Assembly (NCBI GenBank): GCA_902493375.1
Contig: CABUPH010000027.1
Span: 1-18,490, forward strand
DNA: 18,490 nucleotides
Origin: an uncultured Collinsella sp.
GTDB taxonomy: Bacteria; Actinomycetota; Coriobacteriia; Coriobacteriales; Coriobacteriaceae
Direction: 5' to 3'
This document shows positions 1 to 6,363 of this stretch, piece after piece; position 1 is the first letter of the stretch; the number at the start of each line of letters is the position of its first letter. A program made the position numbers and the translations under genes. Under the pieces are notes generated by a model. That model was not told the origin of the DNA. It did not search any database and saw only the letters and a program-made list of their open reading frames with translations.

Positions 1-22
1 CATAGTTCGACCAATTATCCTA

Positions 23-386
23 TGGTGGAGGCGCGGAGAATCGAACTCCGGTCCACGAAAGCCCCCTGATTGGCATCTCCAAGCTCAGTCGCTGGTTTAG
101 TCTCGGACGCTTTGCGCGCAGCAACACGCTCGCGGCATCCCAACCGGTTCGGTCTTAGCCTGCGCCATACCGATTACGTGCGCAGGAGCATTCCCCTAAA
201 ATGACGTCGCGCCGGTGTCGGGGAAATCACCGGGTTGACGCGCCGCTATAAACTAAGCAGCGAGAGCCATAGGCTCAAAAGAAGAGTTGTTGTCAATTCA
301 ATTTGACGGTACCCCTGTTTAACGAGGCGAGGAGACCTCGGCTTGCTTCCTCTCTCAGAGCTATCGTGTCGAAACCAGTCGCCCCC
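23..386 (-). ncRNA. ssrA: tmRNA (transfer-messenger RNA)
   Basis: This RNA rescues ribosomes stalled on broken messages and tags the nascent protein for proteolysis. Read on the minus strand, the 5' end GGGGGCG pairs over 7 bp (one G-U) with the 3' CGCCTCC that precedes the encoded A-CCA. The tRNA-like half shows GGTTTCGAC near the 5' end and a T-arm with GTTCGATTC. The tag frame at 294-253 reads DNNSSFEPMALAA followed by TAG, with the hydrophobic -ALAA ending expected of ssrA tags. The resume codon is taken to be GAC, which is an inference. The 364-nt length is usual for a one-piece tmRNA. Both ends are set by the acceptor stem. The promoter is not clear. Confidence 0.96.
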
Positions 387-454
387 GAATATCGGGAAAG
401 TCTGGATGGCATTGGGGGCGAGCACCCAACACCCGTCGACTTTTCAAGGAACAT

Positions 455-470
455 GCGGGGCGAGCCCCGC
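455..470 (+). other. GC-rich hairpin followed by a short T-run
   Basis: GCGGGG and CCCCGC form a perfect 6-bp stem around a 4-base loop, followed on the plus strand by TTTT. It lies about 70 bp upstream of the tmRNA 5' end, in a stretch (387-561) with no credible gene. It would stop plus-strand transcription running out of the ssrA antisense side, or it may lie in the ssrA precursor leader. Its role is unknown. Confidence 0.3.
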
Positions 471-561
471 TTTTGAAGTGTTATCTTACCACGTTCTGAA
501 AGCAGGCAGCTGTTCTATGCACGAGCTGTGAAGACCCCAATGTGTGCCGCACTTCGCACTT

Positions 562-589
562 TTGCTACCGATTGCGTCACGTATATTTT
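562..589 (+). promoter_or_regulatory. Candidate promoter of the 624 gene
   Basis: TTGCTA (562-567) and an AT-rich -10 region (TATATTTT, 582-589) are spaced 14 to 16 bp apart depending on the hexamer chosen, about 35 bp upstream of the ATG. The -35 is a partial match and the spacing is short, so this is a moderate call. Confidence 0.4.
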
Positions 590-623
590 CGCCAAGCAAA
601 ATTGAACCGTCGAAAGGACCGTT

Positions 624-1058
624 ATGGATACCAAGCAGCAACTCGTCAATGCCCTCGCAGGCCTGGGCTCAACCATTACCGAAGCTATGGATGTCATCGA
701 AGGCTTTGTCCCCTGCGGACATCCCGCCCTCACGGTATCGAACGCACTCGTCGCGCTGGACGCTGACGATGATGCAGCTCTCGCCCAGCAGCTTGAGACC
801 GTCGAGGGCTTTATCGACCACGTGAGCGAGAACCGCGGCGTGGCCGCCTACCACGGCATCGAGGTCGAGCTCGCGGGTCCCAAAGCCGATCTGCTCGCAG
901 CAATCCGCGAGGTAGGCGCCCTTATGCAGACCGCAGGCGTCAAGAACACCCAGGTCAACGAGTGGGTCTACCGCAGCCTGGCAGCACTAAACGATTCCGA
1001 CGAAAAGGCAGCCGAGCAGCTCGCGGAAAGTCCCACCATTAAGGCCGAGCTTTTGTAA
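624..1058 (+). CDS. Small acidic helical protein, function unknown
   Basis: This is a 144-residue soluble protein that I do not recognise. It has no signal peptide or membrane segment. It is rich in Ala, Glu, Asp and Leu and looks all-helical, for example the ALDADDDAALAQQLETVEGF stretch near residues 44-63. One Cys-Gly-His stands near residue 31. The ATG is supported by AAAGGA (614-619) a few bases upstream and a candidate promoter before that. It stands alone, divergent from the tmRNA and convergent with the PIN gene, and is followed by a strong hairpin. Codon use matches the neighbours, so it is probably a resident gene. The minus-strand frames over it are shadows. Confidence 0.82.
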   Translation: MDTKQQLVNALAGLGSTITEAMDVIEGFVPCGHPALTVSNALVALDADDDAALAQQLETVEGFIDHVSENRGVAAYHGIEVELAGPKADLLAAIREVGALMQTAGVKNTQVNEWVYRSLAALNDSDEKAAEQLAESPTIKAELL

Positions 1059-1067
1059 ATAGCAGAC

Positions 1068-1104
1068 GCGGGCCCCTTGGCGCATCGTCGTCCAAGAGGC
1101 CCGC
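1068..1104. terminator. Hairpin between two convergent genes
   Basis: GCGGGCCCCTTGG (1068-1080) pairs with CCAAGAGGCCCGC (1092-1104) in a 13-bp stem with one mismatch and an 11-base loop. It begins 10 bases after the 624-1058 stop and ends 13 bases before the PIN-gene stop, so it can serve both. There is no strong T-run on either side, so termination efficiency is uncertain. Confidence 0.6.
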
Positions 1105-1116
1105 AAACAGTTCGCG

Positions 1117-1632
1117 TCAACCGATAGCCGCGCCGCCACGTTCGGCCAAAGCAAGAATCGGCATCATTTGACGAGGTGTCTTTGCTGCAAGATCGGCATG
1201 GTCGAGCAGTTTGCGGTCATTGGTCACCAAGTAATCGACCTGCGCGCGCTTGCACGCGGCGAGCACCAAATTGTCCTCGTAATCGCGATGGAGCGCTAAG
1301 TATTTGTCGGCCAGCCAAAGGTCCGACGCATCTGCACCCACGGCCGTAGCGTTTTCGGTCATATTCCGAACAAACGCCAGCGCCGCATCGCCAATCGCGC
1401 GGGCAGAAGCCTCGTCGAGCGCTCCCCCGCTGGCAAGAACGCTGCGCTTCAGCTCGTGTTGGACAACGTATAGCACGTCTTTAGCGATATGAACCGGAAA
1501 GAACAGCAACGCCCCCGTCTCCGTCGCCTGCCCAATAAACGCACGCGCGGCAAGCGACTCGGCATGGTCAACACAAAACGAATCAACCCATACGTTGGCG
1601 TCCACCATGATCTTGAGAGGCGCCCCACTCAC
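1117..1632 (-). CDS. PIN-domain ribonuclease toxin (type II TA)
   Basis: The product is a 171-residue PIN-fold protein, expected to cut RNA with Mg2+ held by conserved acidic residues. The N-terminal strand reads IMVDANVWVD (Asp11), the middle acidic motif is HRDYEDNLVLAA (Asp117/Asp120), and the last is YLVTNDRKLL (Asp139). This D...D...D order is the PIN signature. There is no membrane segment. The gene starts with GTG, and that GTG overlaps the TGA stop of the upstream antitoxin gene as GTGA, with GGGG about 8 bases before it inside the antitoxin gene. The tight overlap implies translational coupling, as is usual for toxin-antitoxin operons. The specific RNA target cannot be read from sequence. 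A plain RNA-processing PIN protein is the alternative, but the RHH partner makes a toxin far likelier. Confidence 0.88.
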   Translation of the reverse strand: MSGAPLKIMVDANVWVDSFCVDHAESLAARAFIGQATETGALLFFPVHIAKDVLYVVQHELKRSVLASGGALDEASARAIGDAALAFVRNMTENATAVGADASDLWLADKYLALHRDYEDNLVLAACKRAQVDYLVTNDRKLLDHADLAAKTPRQMMPILALAERGGAAIG

Positions 1633-1982
1633 TGGATCATCCCCTTTTGGCGATAATGCTCATCCATGGCTTCGGAATAGATTGTGTCCCAACCGCGATC
1701 GTCGGATACAGGCGACGCAGCGATGCCCATATCTGCATAAAGCCGGTCTGCCGCTGCCCATGATGCGGCGAACGGAGTATCGGGCGCGACGGTCTGTTGC
1801 CGGCCATCAACGGCAGACAGCACTTCCTCGCACTGCCCGCCGCCCTGTGCAACCTTCGCTACGACCTTTTTGATGAGCTCGGGCAGTGACCCGCCCGAAA
1901 GCCGCAGCACCTCCTCGGCACGGTTCTTGACCTGGCGATCTACGCGAACGTTCACTTGCGCCATGCCGCTAACAGCACCCAT
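1629..1982 (-). CDS. Ribbon-helix-helix antitoxin (RelB/DinJ-like)
   Basis: This is a 117-residue partner of the PIN toxin, expected to neutralise it and repress the operon. Residues 8-45 (AQVNVRVDRQVKNRAEEVL and on) fit a ribbon-helix-helix DNA-binding fold: a short polar beta strand followed by two helices. The rest, to the C-terminal EAMDEHYRQKGMIQ, is likely the toxin-wrapping segment and is long for the family. The ATG at 1982 has GAGG about 5 bases upstream. An in-frame ATG at 1964 would trim six residues but lacks a clear ribosome-binding site. The promoter just upstream carries paired palindromes that fit binding by RHH dimers. Confidence 0.85.
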   Translation of the reverse strand: MGAVSGMAQVNVRVDRQVKNRAEEVLRLSGGSLPELIKKVVAKVAQGGGQCEEVLSAVDGRQQTVAPDTPFAASWAAADRLYADMGIAASPVSDDRGWDTIYSEAMDEHYRQKGMIQ

Positions 1983-2012
1983 CTCAACCTCGCCTTCGAC
2001 TCATGCTATCTT

Positions 2013-2051
2013 TGCTAGCATCACTATATATTGCTGCTAGCACATGGTCAA
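2013..2051 (-). promoter_or_regulatory. Promoter with two TGCTAGCA operators
   Basis: Read on the minus strand, TTGACC (2051-2046) and TATAGT (2028-2023) are separated by exactly 17 bp, giving a good sigma-70-type promoter for the antitoxin-toxin pair. Two identical 8-bp palindromes, TGCTAGCA, sit at 2035-2042 (inside the spacer) and 2013-2020 (around the expected transcription start). Their centres are 22 bp apart, about two helical turns, so both face the same side of the DNA. A partial third copy (TGCTATC) is at 2004-2010. This is the expected design for autorepression by an RHH antitoxin. Confidence 0.8.
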
Positions 2052-2053
2052 AC

Positions 2054-2101
2054 GCAAAAGGCCTGCATTCTGGCGGATGCAACACCGTCCGAATGCAGGC
2101 C
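2054..2101 (-). terminator. Rho-independent terminator of the metal ATPase operon
   Basis: A perfect 11-bp stem (GGCCTGCATTC at 2060-2070 with GAATGCAGGCC at 2091-2101) has a 20-base loop and is followed on the minus strand by TTTTGC. It begins 20 bases past the ATPase stop. The large loop is unusual but the stem is strong. It lies back to back with the TA promoter. Confidence 0.75.
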
Positions 2102-2120
2102 ATAAACTCAAGCAAAAACG

Positions 2121-4196
2121 CTAGCGCAGGTAAGCCTTTGCGTTGCCCAGGCTGTAGGCGATCGTTGAGCCGTTGTGCAGCAGCGACGACGCCTGCGGAG
2201 TAATCATGCCGGTAATACCCAATGCCAACAGCGCCGAGTTGGTGAGCATCACCTTGGAATACGAACTCGTCAGACGGTCGATAAGCCCCTGACTCATGCG
2301 GCGCAGGCGCACGATCGCGGCGAGATCCGTATCGGTCAGGATGATATCGGCGACCTCCTTGGCGATGTCGCTTCCACCGCCCATTGCCAGCCCCACGTCG
2401 GCCAAACCGAGCGCCGGCGAATCGTTGACGCCGTCGCCCACCATGGCAACGTGGCGCCCCTCGCCCTTAATGCGCTCGACATACGCGTACTTGTCCTCGG
2501 GCAGCAGCTCGGCCTTAAACTCGTCGACACCTGCCTCGCGAGCAATGCGCTCGGCTGTGCGCTCCGAGTCGCCCGTGAGCATGACCACGTGCTTGACGCC
2601 CAGCGCATGCAGGTCGGCGATGGCCTCGCGGACCCCGGGCTTGAGCGGATCCTCGATACCGAGCACGCCCACGACCGTGCCGTCGACCGCCAGGTACAGA
2701 GGCGACAGGCCCTGCATCTGGGACTCGATTTGCTCCTTAATGTCGGACTCGAGCTGCGCGCCCTCATCCTCAAACACAAAGTGTGCCGAGCCAATAATTG
2801 CGCGACGCCCTTCGATGGACGAAGCGATGCCGTGCGCCACGATGTACTCGACGGCAGCATGGCGCTCGCGATGCTCGAGTCCGCGTTCACGTGCCGCATT
2901 GACCACGGCGCGCGCCACCGGATGCGGAAAATGCTCCTCCAAGCAAGCAGAAAGGCGCAGGATCTCGTCCTCGCTCCAGCCGTCGGTCGTCAGCACGCAA
3001 GCCAGGCGCGGCTGGGCCTCGGTGAGCGTGCCAGTCTTATCAAACACAATGGTGTCGGCCTTGGCAAACGACTCAAAGTACTTCGCGCCCTTGACCATGA
3101 CCCCCATCTTGGCGGCATCGCTCATGGCAGTCATGACGGCGACGGAACCCGTGAGCTTGAGTGCGCACGAGTAGTCGACCATCAGTGCCGCTGAGGTCTT
3201 GATGAGGCTGCGGGTGGTAAGCGCAACCAGGCCCGCGAGCAGGAAGTTCCATGGGACGATCTTGTTGGCGAGGTCTTCCATGTGCGACTGGCCCTCGGAC
3301 TTGAGCGAGTCGGCCGTCTGCACGAGCGAGACGATTGAACGCAGTTTGGTTTGCGCCGTATTGGCGCGCACACGCACCAAGATGCTGCCGTCTTCCACGA
3401 CGGTTCCGGCGAACACGTCGTCGCCCACGCTGCGCTCGACGGCCAGCGGCTCGCCGGTCAGGGTCGCCTGGTTGACCATAGCGCTCCCCTGCTCGACAAC
3501 ACCGTCGATGCAGATGGACATGCCGGTGCGCACGGCGACCAGATCGCCGGGCTCAAGCTCGGTCGCGGCAACGCTTACCTCGGTGTCGCCGACGACCTTT
3601 TGCGCCTTGTCGGGCACGTCGAGCAACGAGTTGATGAGCTCGTTTTCGCTCATGGCGCGGGTGTAGTCCTCGAGCAGCTCGCCCACGTTGAGCAGGAACA
3701 TCGTCTGGCCCGCGGTGTCGACATCACGTTTGACGAACGAAATGCCGATGGCCGAAGCGTCGAGCACAGGAACGGTTAGGCGCGGCTGCGCGAGCTCACG
3801 GAGGGCAGCGCGCAAAAATGCCATGTAACCGGCCACGACAAACACCGCACGCAGAGGCGTCGGCAAGAACCAGCGACGTGCGTAATGGGCGCCGATAAGT
3901 GTGGCAAGATCCATGACGAGCTTGTGCTTGCGCGGCTCGAGTTGCATCACGTAGCCCGACTTGGCATCGGCGATAGCTTGAGCATCGAGTGCGCCCAGGG
4001 CGTCGAGCACGCTCGCGCGGCGCGACTCGTCGTATTCGAGTGCCATCTGGCCGATGCGGCCATAAACGCGCACCTTGTGCACACCATCGATTTCGCCGCT
4101 GAGCTTTAGAAGCGCATCGAGATCGCTCTCTGGCACAGGACCCGCCAACTGAAGGCGGGTCCTGCCAGGGATCTCGCTAATAATCGAGAATCTCAT
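2121..4196 (-). CDS. P1B-type heavy-metal-transporting ATPase (CtpC-like)
   Basis: This 691-residue membrane pump exports a transition metal using ATP. The order of motifs is complete: TGEP (247-250) in the actuator domain, DKTGT (386-390) with the phosphorylated Asp386, HP (425-426) in the nucleotide-binding domain, TGD (541-543), GDGVND (587-592), and a C-terminal HNGST helix typical of P1B pumps. The intramembrane motif is DYSCALK (341-347) instead of CPC, as in CtpC-type pumps that have been linked to manganese. Metal identity is therefore an inference. The N-terminal 80 residues look like a degenerate HMA-type domain without a CxxC metal site. It starts 18 bp after the DUF6110-like gene with only a weak ribosome-binding site (AGG), so coupled expression is likely. 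Confidence 0.93.
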   Translation of the reverse strand: MRFSIISEIPGRTRLQLAGPVPESDLDALLKLSGEIDGVHKVRVYGRIGQMALEYDESRRASVLDALGALDAQAIADAKSGYVMQLEPRKHKLVMDLATLIGAHYARRWFLPTPLRAVFVVAGYMAFLRAALRELAQPRLTVPVLDASAIGISFVKRDVDTAGQTMFLLNVGELLEDYTRAMSENELINSLLDVPDKAQKVVGDTEVSVAATELEPGDLVAVRTGMSICIDGVVEQGSAMVNQATLTGEPLAVERSVGDDVFAGTVVEDGSILVRVRANTAQTKLRSIVSLVQTADSLKSEGQSHMEDLANKIVPWNFLLAGLVALTTRSLIKTSAALMVDYSCALKLTGSVAVMTAMSDAAKMGVMVKGAKYFESFAKADTIVFDKTGTLTEAQPRLACVLTTDGWSEDEILRLSACLEEHFPHPVARAVVNAARERGLEHRERHAAVEYIVAHGIASSIEGRRAIIGSAHFVFEDEGAQLESDIKEQIESQMQGLSPLYLAVDGTVVGVLGIEDPLKPGVREAIADLHALGVKHVVMLTGDSERTAERIAREAGVDEFKAELLPEDKYAYVERIKGEGRHVAMVGDGVNDSPALGLADVGLAMGGGSDIAKEVADIILTDTDLAAIVRLRRMSQGLIDRLTSSYSKVMLTNSALLALGITGMITPQASSLLHNGSTIAYSLGNAKAYLR

Positions 4197-4214
4197 AGTT
4201 TGTGCCTGAGAGCG

Positions 4215-4460
4215 TTACTCGGCTGCCTCGTCAGCAGCGGCCTCGCTCTGGGTGATGTAGGCAGCCTCGGCAACCATGTCATCGACATTGGCCTTGGCCT
4301 GCTCGACCATGTCCTGGTAGCAGTTCTTGACGCGCATACCGCACGCGATGCCCTGCACGCAGGCGTTCTTTACCGGAGCGCTGGTGAGCAGCTTGATGCC
4401 GGCCGTACCAAGCAGAAAACCGCCACCGACAAGCAGGGTGTTAAACGTCGACTTCTTCAT
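4215..4460 (-). CDS. DUF6110-like small membrane-anchored protein
   Basis: This is an 81-residue protein resembling the DUF6110 family, which is commonly found next to heavy-metal P-type ATPases; its function is not known. Residues 7-27 (NTLLVGGGFLLGTAGIKLLTS) form a single membrane segment. The following soluble part has three cysteines (Cys34, Cys40, Cys47), then an acidic helical tail ending in AAADEAAE. The cysteines may meet metal, which is an inference. The ATG at 4460 is chosen because GGGAG lies 7 bases upstream and the protein aligns from MKKSTFN. The longer in-frame opening upstream (to 4877) runs antisense-free inside the ABC gene and is a shadow. It is the first gene of the ATPase operon. 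Confidence 0.85.
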   Translation of the reverse strand: MKKSTFNTLLVGGGFLLGTAGIKLLTSAPVKNACVQGIACGMRVKNCYQDMVEQAKANVDDMVAEAAYITQSEAAADEAAE

Positions 4461-4476
4461 GTTGCTTCTCCCTTTT

Positions 4477-4508
4477 GCCGCACAAGCGCGGCATGGTGCC
4501 TTAGCACC
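4477..4508 (-). other. Two small hairpins in the DUF6110/ATPase leader
   Basis: GGTGC-CTTA-GCACC (4495-4508) and GCCGC-ACAAGC-GCGGC (4477-4492) follow each other, with the second ending 3 bases before the ribosome-binding region of the DUF6110-like gene. They could modulate translation or mRNA stability. They are seen in sequence; the role is inference. Confidence 0.35.
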
Positions 4509-4544
4509 CGAGTTCATTAGTTTGCTCGAGCACGCTTTTGAGAC

Positions 4545-4587
4545 TAGTTTAGTCGAACTATTATGGTCAACCAAAGTTAACCTTTGG
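4545..4587 (-). promoter_or_regulatory. Cluster of palindromes upstream of the metal ATPase operon
   Basis: Three inverted repeats lie in the 145-bp gap between the ABC operon end and the DUF6110-like gene: TAGTT-N6-AACTA (4545-4560), GGTCAAC-N4-GTTAACC (4565-4582, one mismatch) and CCAAAG-N5-CTTTGG (4571-4587). On the minus strand the middle one also reads as two GGTTRAC direct repeats 10 bp apart. A TTGACC hexamer (4570-4565) could be a -35, with no convincing -10 at 17 bp. The layout suits binding of a metal-responsive repressor, but the factor cannot be named. The third repeat could instead act as a weak terminator of the ABC operon. Confidence 0.4.
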
Positions 4588-4605
4588 AAATCTTGGTCCC
4601 CTTTC

Positions 4606-6363
4606 CTACAGCTGCCAGTCCGCCGCTTCCTTTTGCAGCGCGACCATGCGGGCGAATTCTCCGCCTGCTGCCTTGAGCTGCGCCGGAGTGCCCTGCTCGG
4701 CAACCACACCATCCTTGAGCACGACGATTTTGTCGGCATTTTCCACCGTACGCATACGGTGGGCAATAACGATAACCGTCTTACCTGCAAGCAGACGGGA
4801 GAGTGCCTGCTGTACCACGGTCTCGTTCTCCACGTCCAAGCTCGCCGTCGCCTCGTCCAACAGCACGATGGGCGCATCTTTGAGCAGCGCGCGGGCGATA
4901 GAGATGCGCTGGCGCTCGCCGCCGGACAGCTTGGAGCCGTTCTCGCCGATCATGGTGTCGTAGCCCTGCGGCATGCGGTTTACGAACTCGTCGCAGTTGG
5001 CGGCACGCGCGGCCGCAAGCACTTCCTCATCGGTGGCATCACGACGCCCGAGGCGGATGTTTCCCATCACCGTGTCGTCAAAGAGCAGCACGTCTTGGAA
5101 CACAATGGCGTAGTCGCGCAGCAGCACCTCGGGATCAACGCTCGCTACATCCACGCCACCCACGGTGACCGTGCCTTCGGTGGCATCCCAAAAGCGCGCG
5201 GCCAGGCGGCTCACCGTAGACTTACCGGAACCCGAAGGACCGACCAGCGCCGTGACCTCGCCTTCCTTGGCGGTAAAGCTCACATCGGTAAGAACTTTCT
5301 CGCCGGCACGGCCGTCCTCGCCCGCACCATAGCCAAATGCCACGTGATCGAACACCACATCGTGGCCCACGGGCTCAAATATCTCGCTGCCCCGCGCCAC
5401 AGGCTCTTCCATGATGGAACGCATGCGCTTGGCAGACGACTCGGCGGCAAACAGCTCGGACATTAACATTAACGCCTGGTCAAAGGGCGCATAGATACGG
5501 CTCACCATAAGCAGGAAGGCAAACAACACCAAAAAGTCGACCTGCCCGGAGGCGACCATCGCGGCACCCGTGACCAGCGTGGTGGCAATACCCAGACGCA
5601 GGATGGCAAAGGCGGAGTTGACCAAAAGCCCGTTAGCGAGCTCGCCCTTGGTGGTCTCACGCTCCTCGGCATCGATCACGGCGTTGAGTCCCTCAAGATA
5701 ATGGGCCTCCTGGTTGGTGGCACGGATCTCGCGAACGCAGTCGAGCGTCTCTTGAATCGCCTCGGTAACCTTGACCTTCTCGGCACGCACGCGATCGAAC
5801 ACCGGGGTCATGGGGCCGCGTGTTAGATACAGCACGGCAAAGGCCACGGAAACGCTCCAAAAAGCCGCGATCGCCAGCTGCCAGCAAAAGAACAGCGACG
5901 CCACGAACACAATGGCGCTTGCGATGATGGCACCCCAAAGCTCTCCCAGCACGTGGCTGTAGGCGTGCTCCATGGCCTGGACGTCGCCCATGATGGTCTC
6001 GGTTAAATCGGCCAGATCACGACGACCAAAAAACGACAGCGGCAGTTTGCGCAAGCGCTCGGCGATCTCCATACGCTGCTTGCCGCACTCCTCGTAAAAG
6101 ATGCAGTAGGTGTAGTAATACTGCTGCCAGTTAGAGGCAAAGAGCAGCACGAAAAAGACCAGGAGGCCGCCCACGATCGGCAGGGCATCCGGCAGGTCAG
6201 CCCCGCTGGCGAGATGCTCGACAAAACCGGCCATGACCAGGAACAAAAAGCCCATGCCGGCCATGGTAATGAGATTGGTGAGCGTGGTCCAGAAAATGCC
6301 GCGTTTTACGCCGGCGACGCCTTTATCGGATAGGAAATACTTCTTTTGGAATGAGGCGAACAT
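4606..6363 (-). CDS. ABC exporter half-transporter, second subunit
   Basis: This 585-residue half-transporter has an N-terminal six-helix membrane domain (about residues 25-305) fused to a C-terminal ATPase domain. Visible ATPase motifs are Walker A GPSGSGKST (375-383), Q-loop Gln423 in IVFQD, signature LSGGERQ (479-485), Walker B IVLLDEAT with catalytic Glu504, and H-loop His535. Both catalytic motifs are canonical. The ATG follows the TAA of the upstream half-transporter with no gap (TAAATG), and GGCGAGG at the end of that gene serves as ribosome-binding site. The two subunits almost certainly form a heterodimer. The substrate is not readable; pairs next to AraC-type regulators resemble YbtP/YbtQ-like siderophore or peptide transporters, which is an inference. 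Confidence 0.93.
   Translation of the reverse strand: MFASFQKKYFLSDKGVAGVKRGIFWTTLTNLITMAGMGFLFLVMAGFVEHLASGADLPDALPIVGGLLVFFVLLFASNWQQYYYTYCIFYEECGKQRMEIAERLRKLPLSFFGRRDLADLTETIMGDVQAMEHAYSHVLGELWGAIIASAIVFVASLFFCWQLAIAAFWSVSVAFAVLYLTRGPMTPVFDRVRAEKVKVTEAIQETLDCVREIRATNQEAHYLEGLNAVIDAEERETTKGELANGLLVNSAFAILRLGIATTLVTGAAMVASGQVDFLVLFAFLLMVSRIYAPFDQALMLMSELFAAESSAKRMRSIMEEPVARGSEIFEPVGHDVVFDHVAFGYGAGEDGRAGEKVLTDVSFTAKEGEVTALVGPSGSGKSTVSRLAARFWDATEGTVTVGGVDVASVDPEVLLRDYAIVFQDVLLFDDTVMGNIRLGRRDATDEEVLAAARAANCDEFVNRMPQGYDTMIGENGSKLSGGERQRISIARALLKDAPIVLLDEATASLDVENETVVQQALSRLLAGKTVIVIAHRMRTVENADKIVVLKDGVVAEQGTPAQLKAAGGEFARMVALQKEAADWQL

Noticed and set aside
483..488. TAAGAT on the minus strand as an ssrA -10
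   Set aside because: No -35 at a suitable distance, and the leader would be about 90 nt long. It was not listed as a promoter.
343..531. A 62-codon plus-strand frame over the tmRNA 5' end
   Set aside because: It is antisense to the tmRNA and has no ribosome-binding site.
2175..5466. Several plus-strand frames of 290-380 codons across the P-type ATPase and ABC genes
   Set aside because: They are antisense to well-supported genes and show no domain, ribosome-binding site or operon logic.
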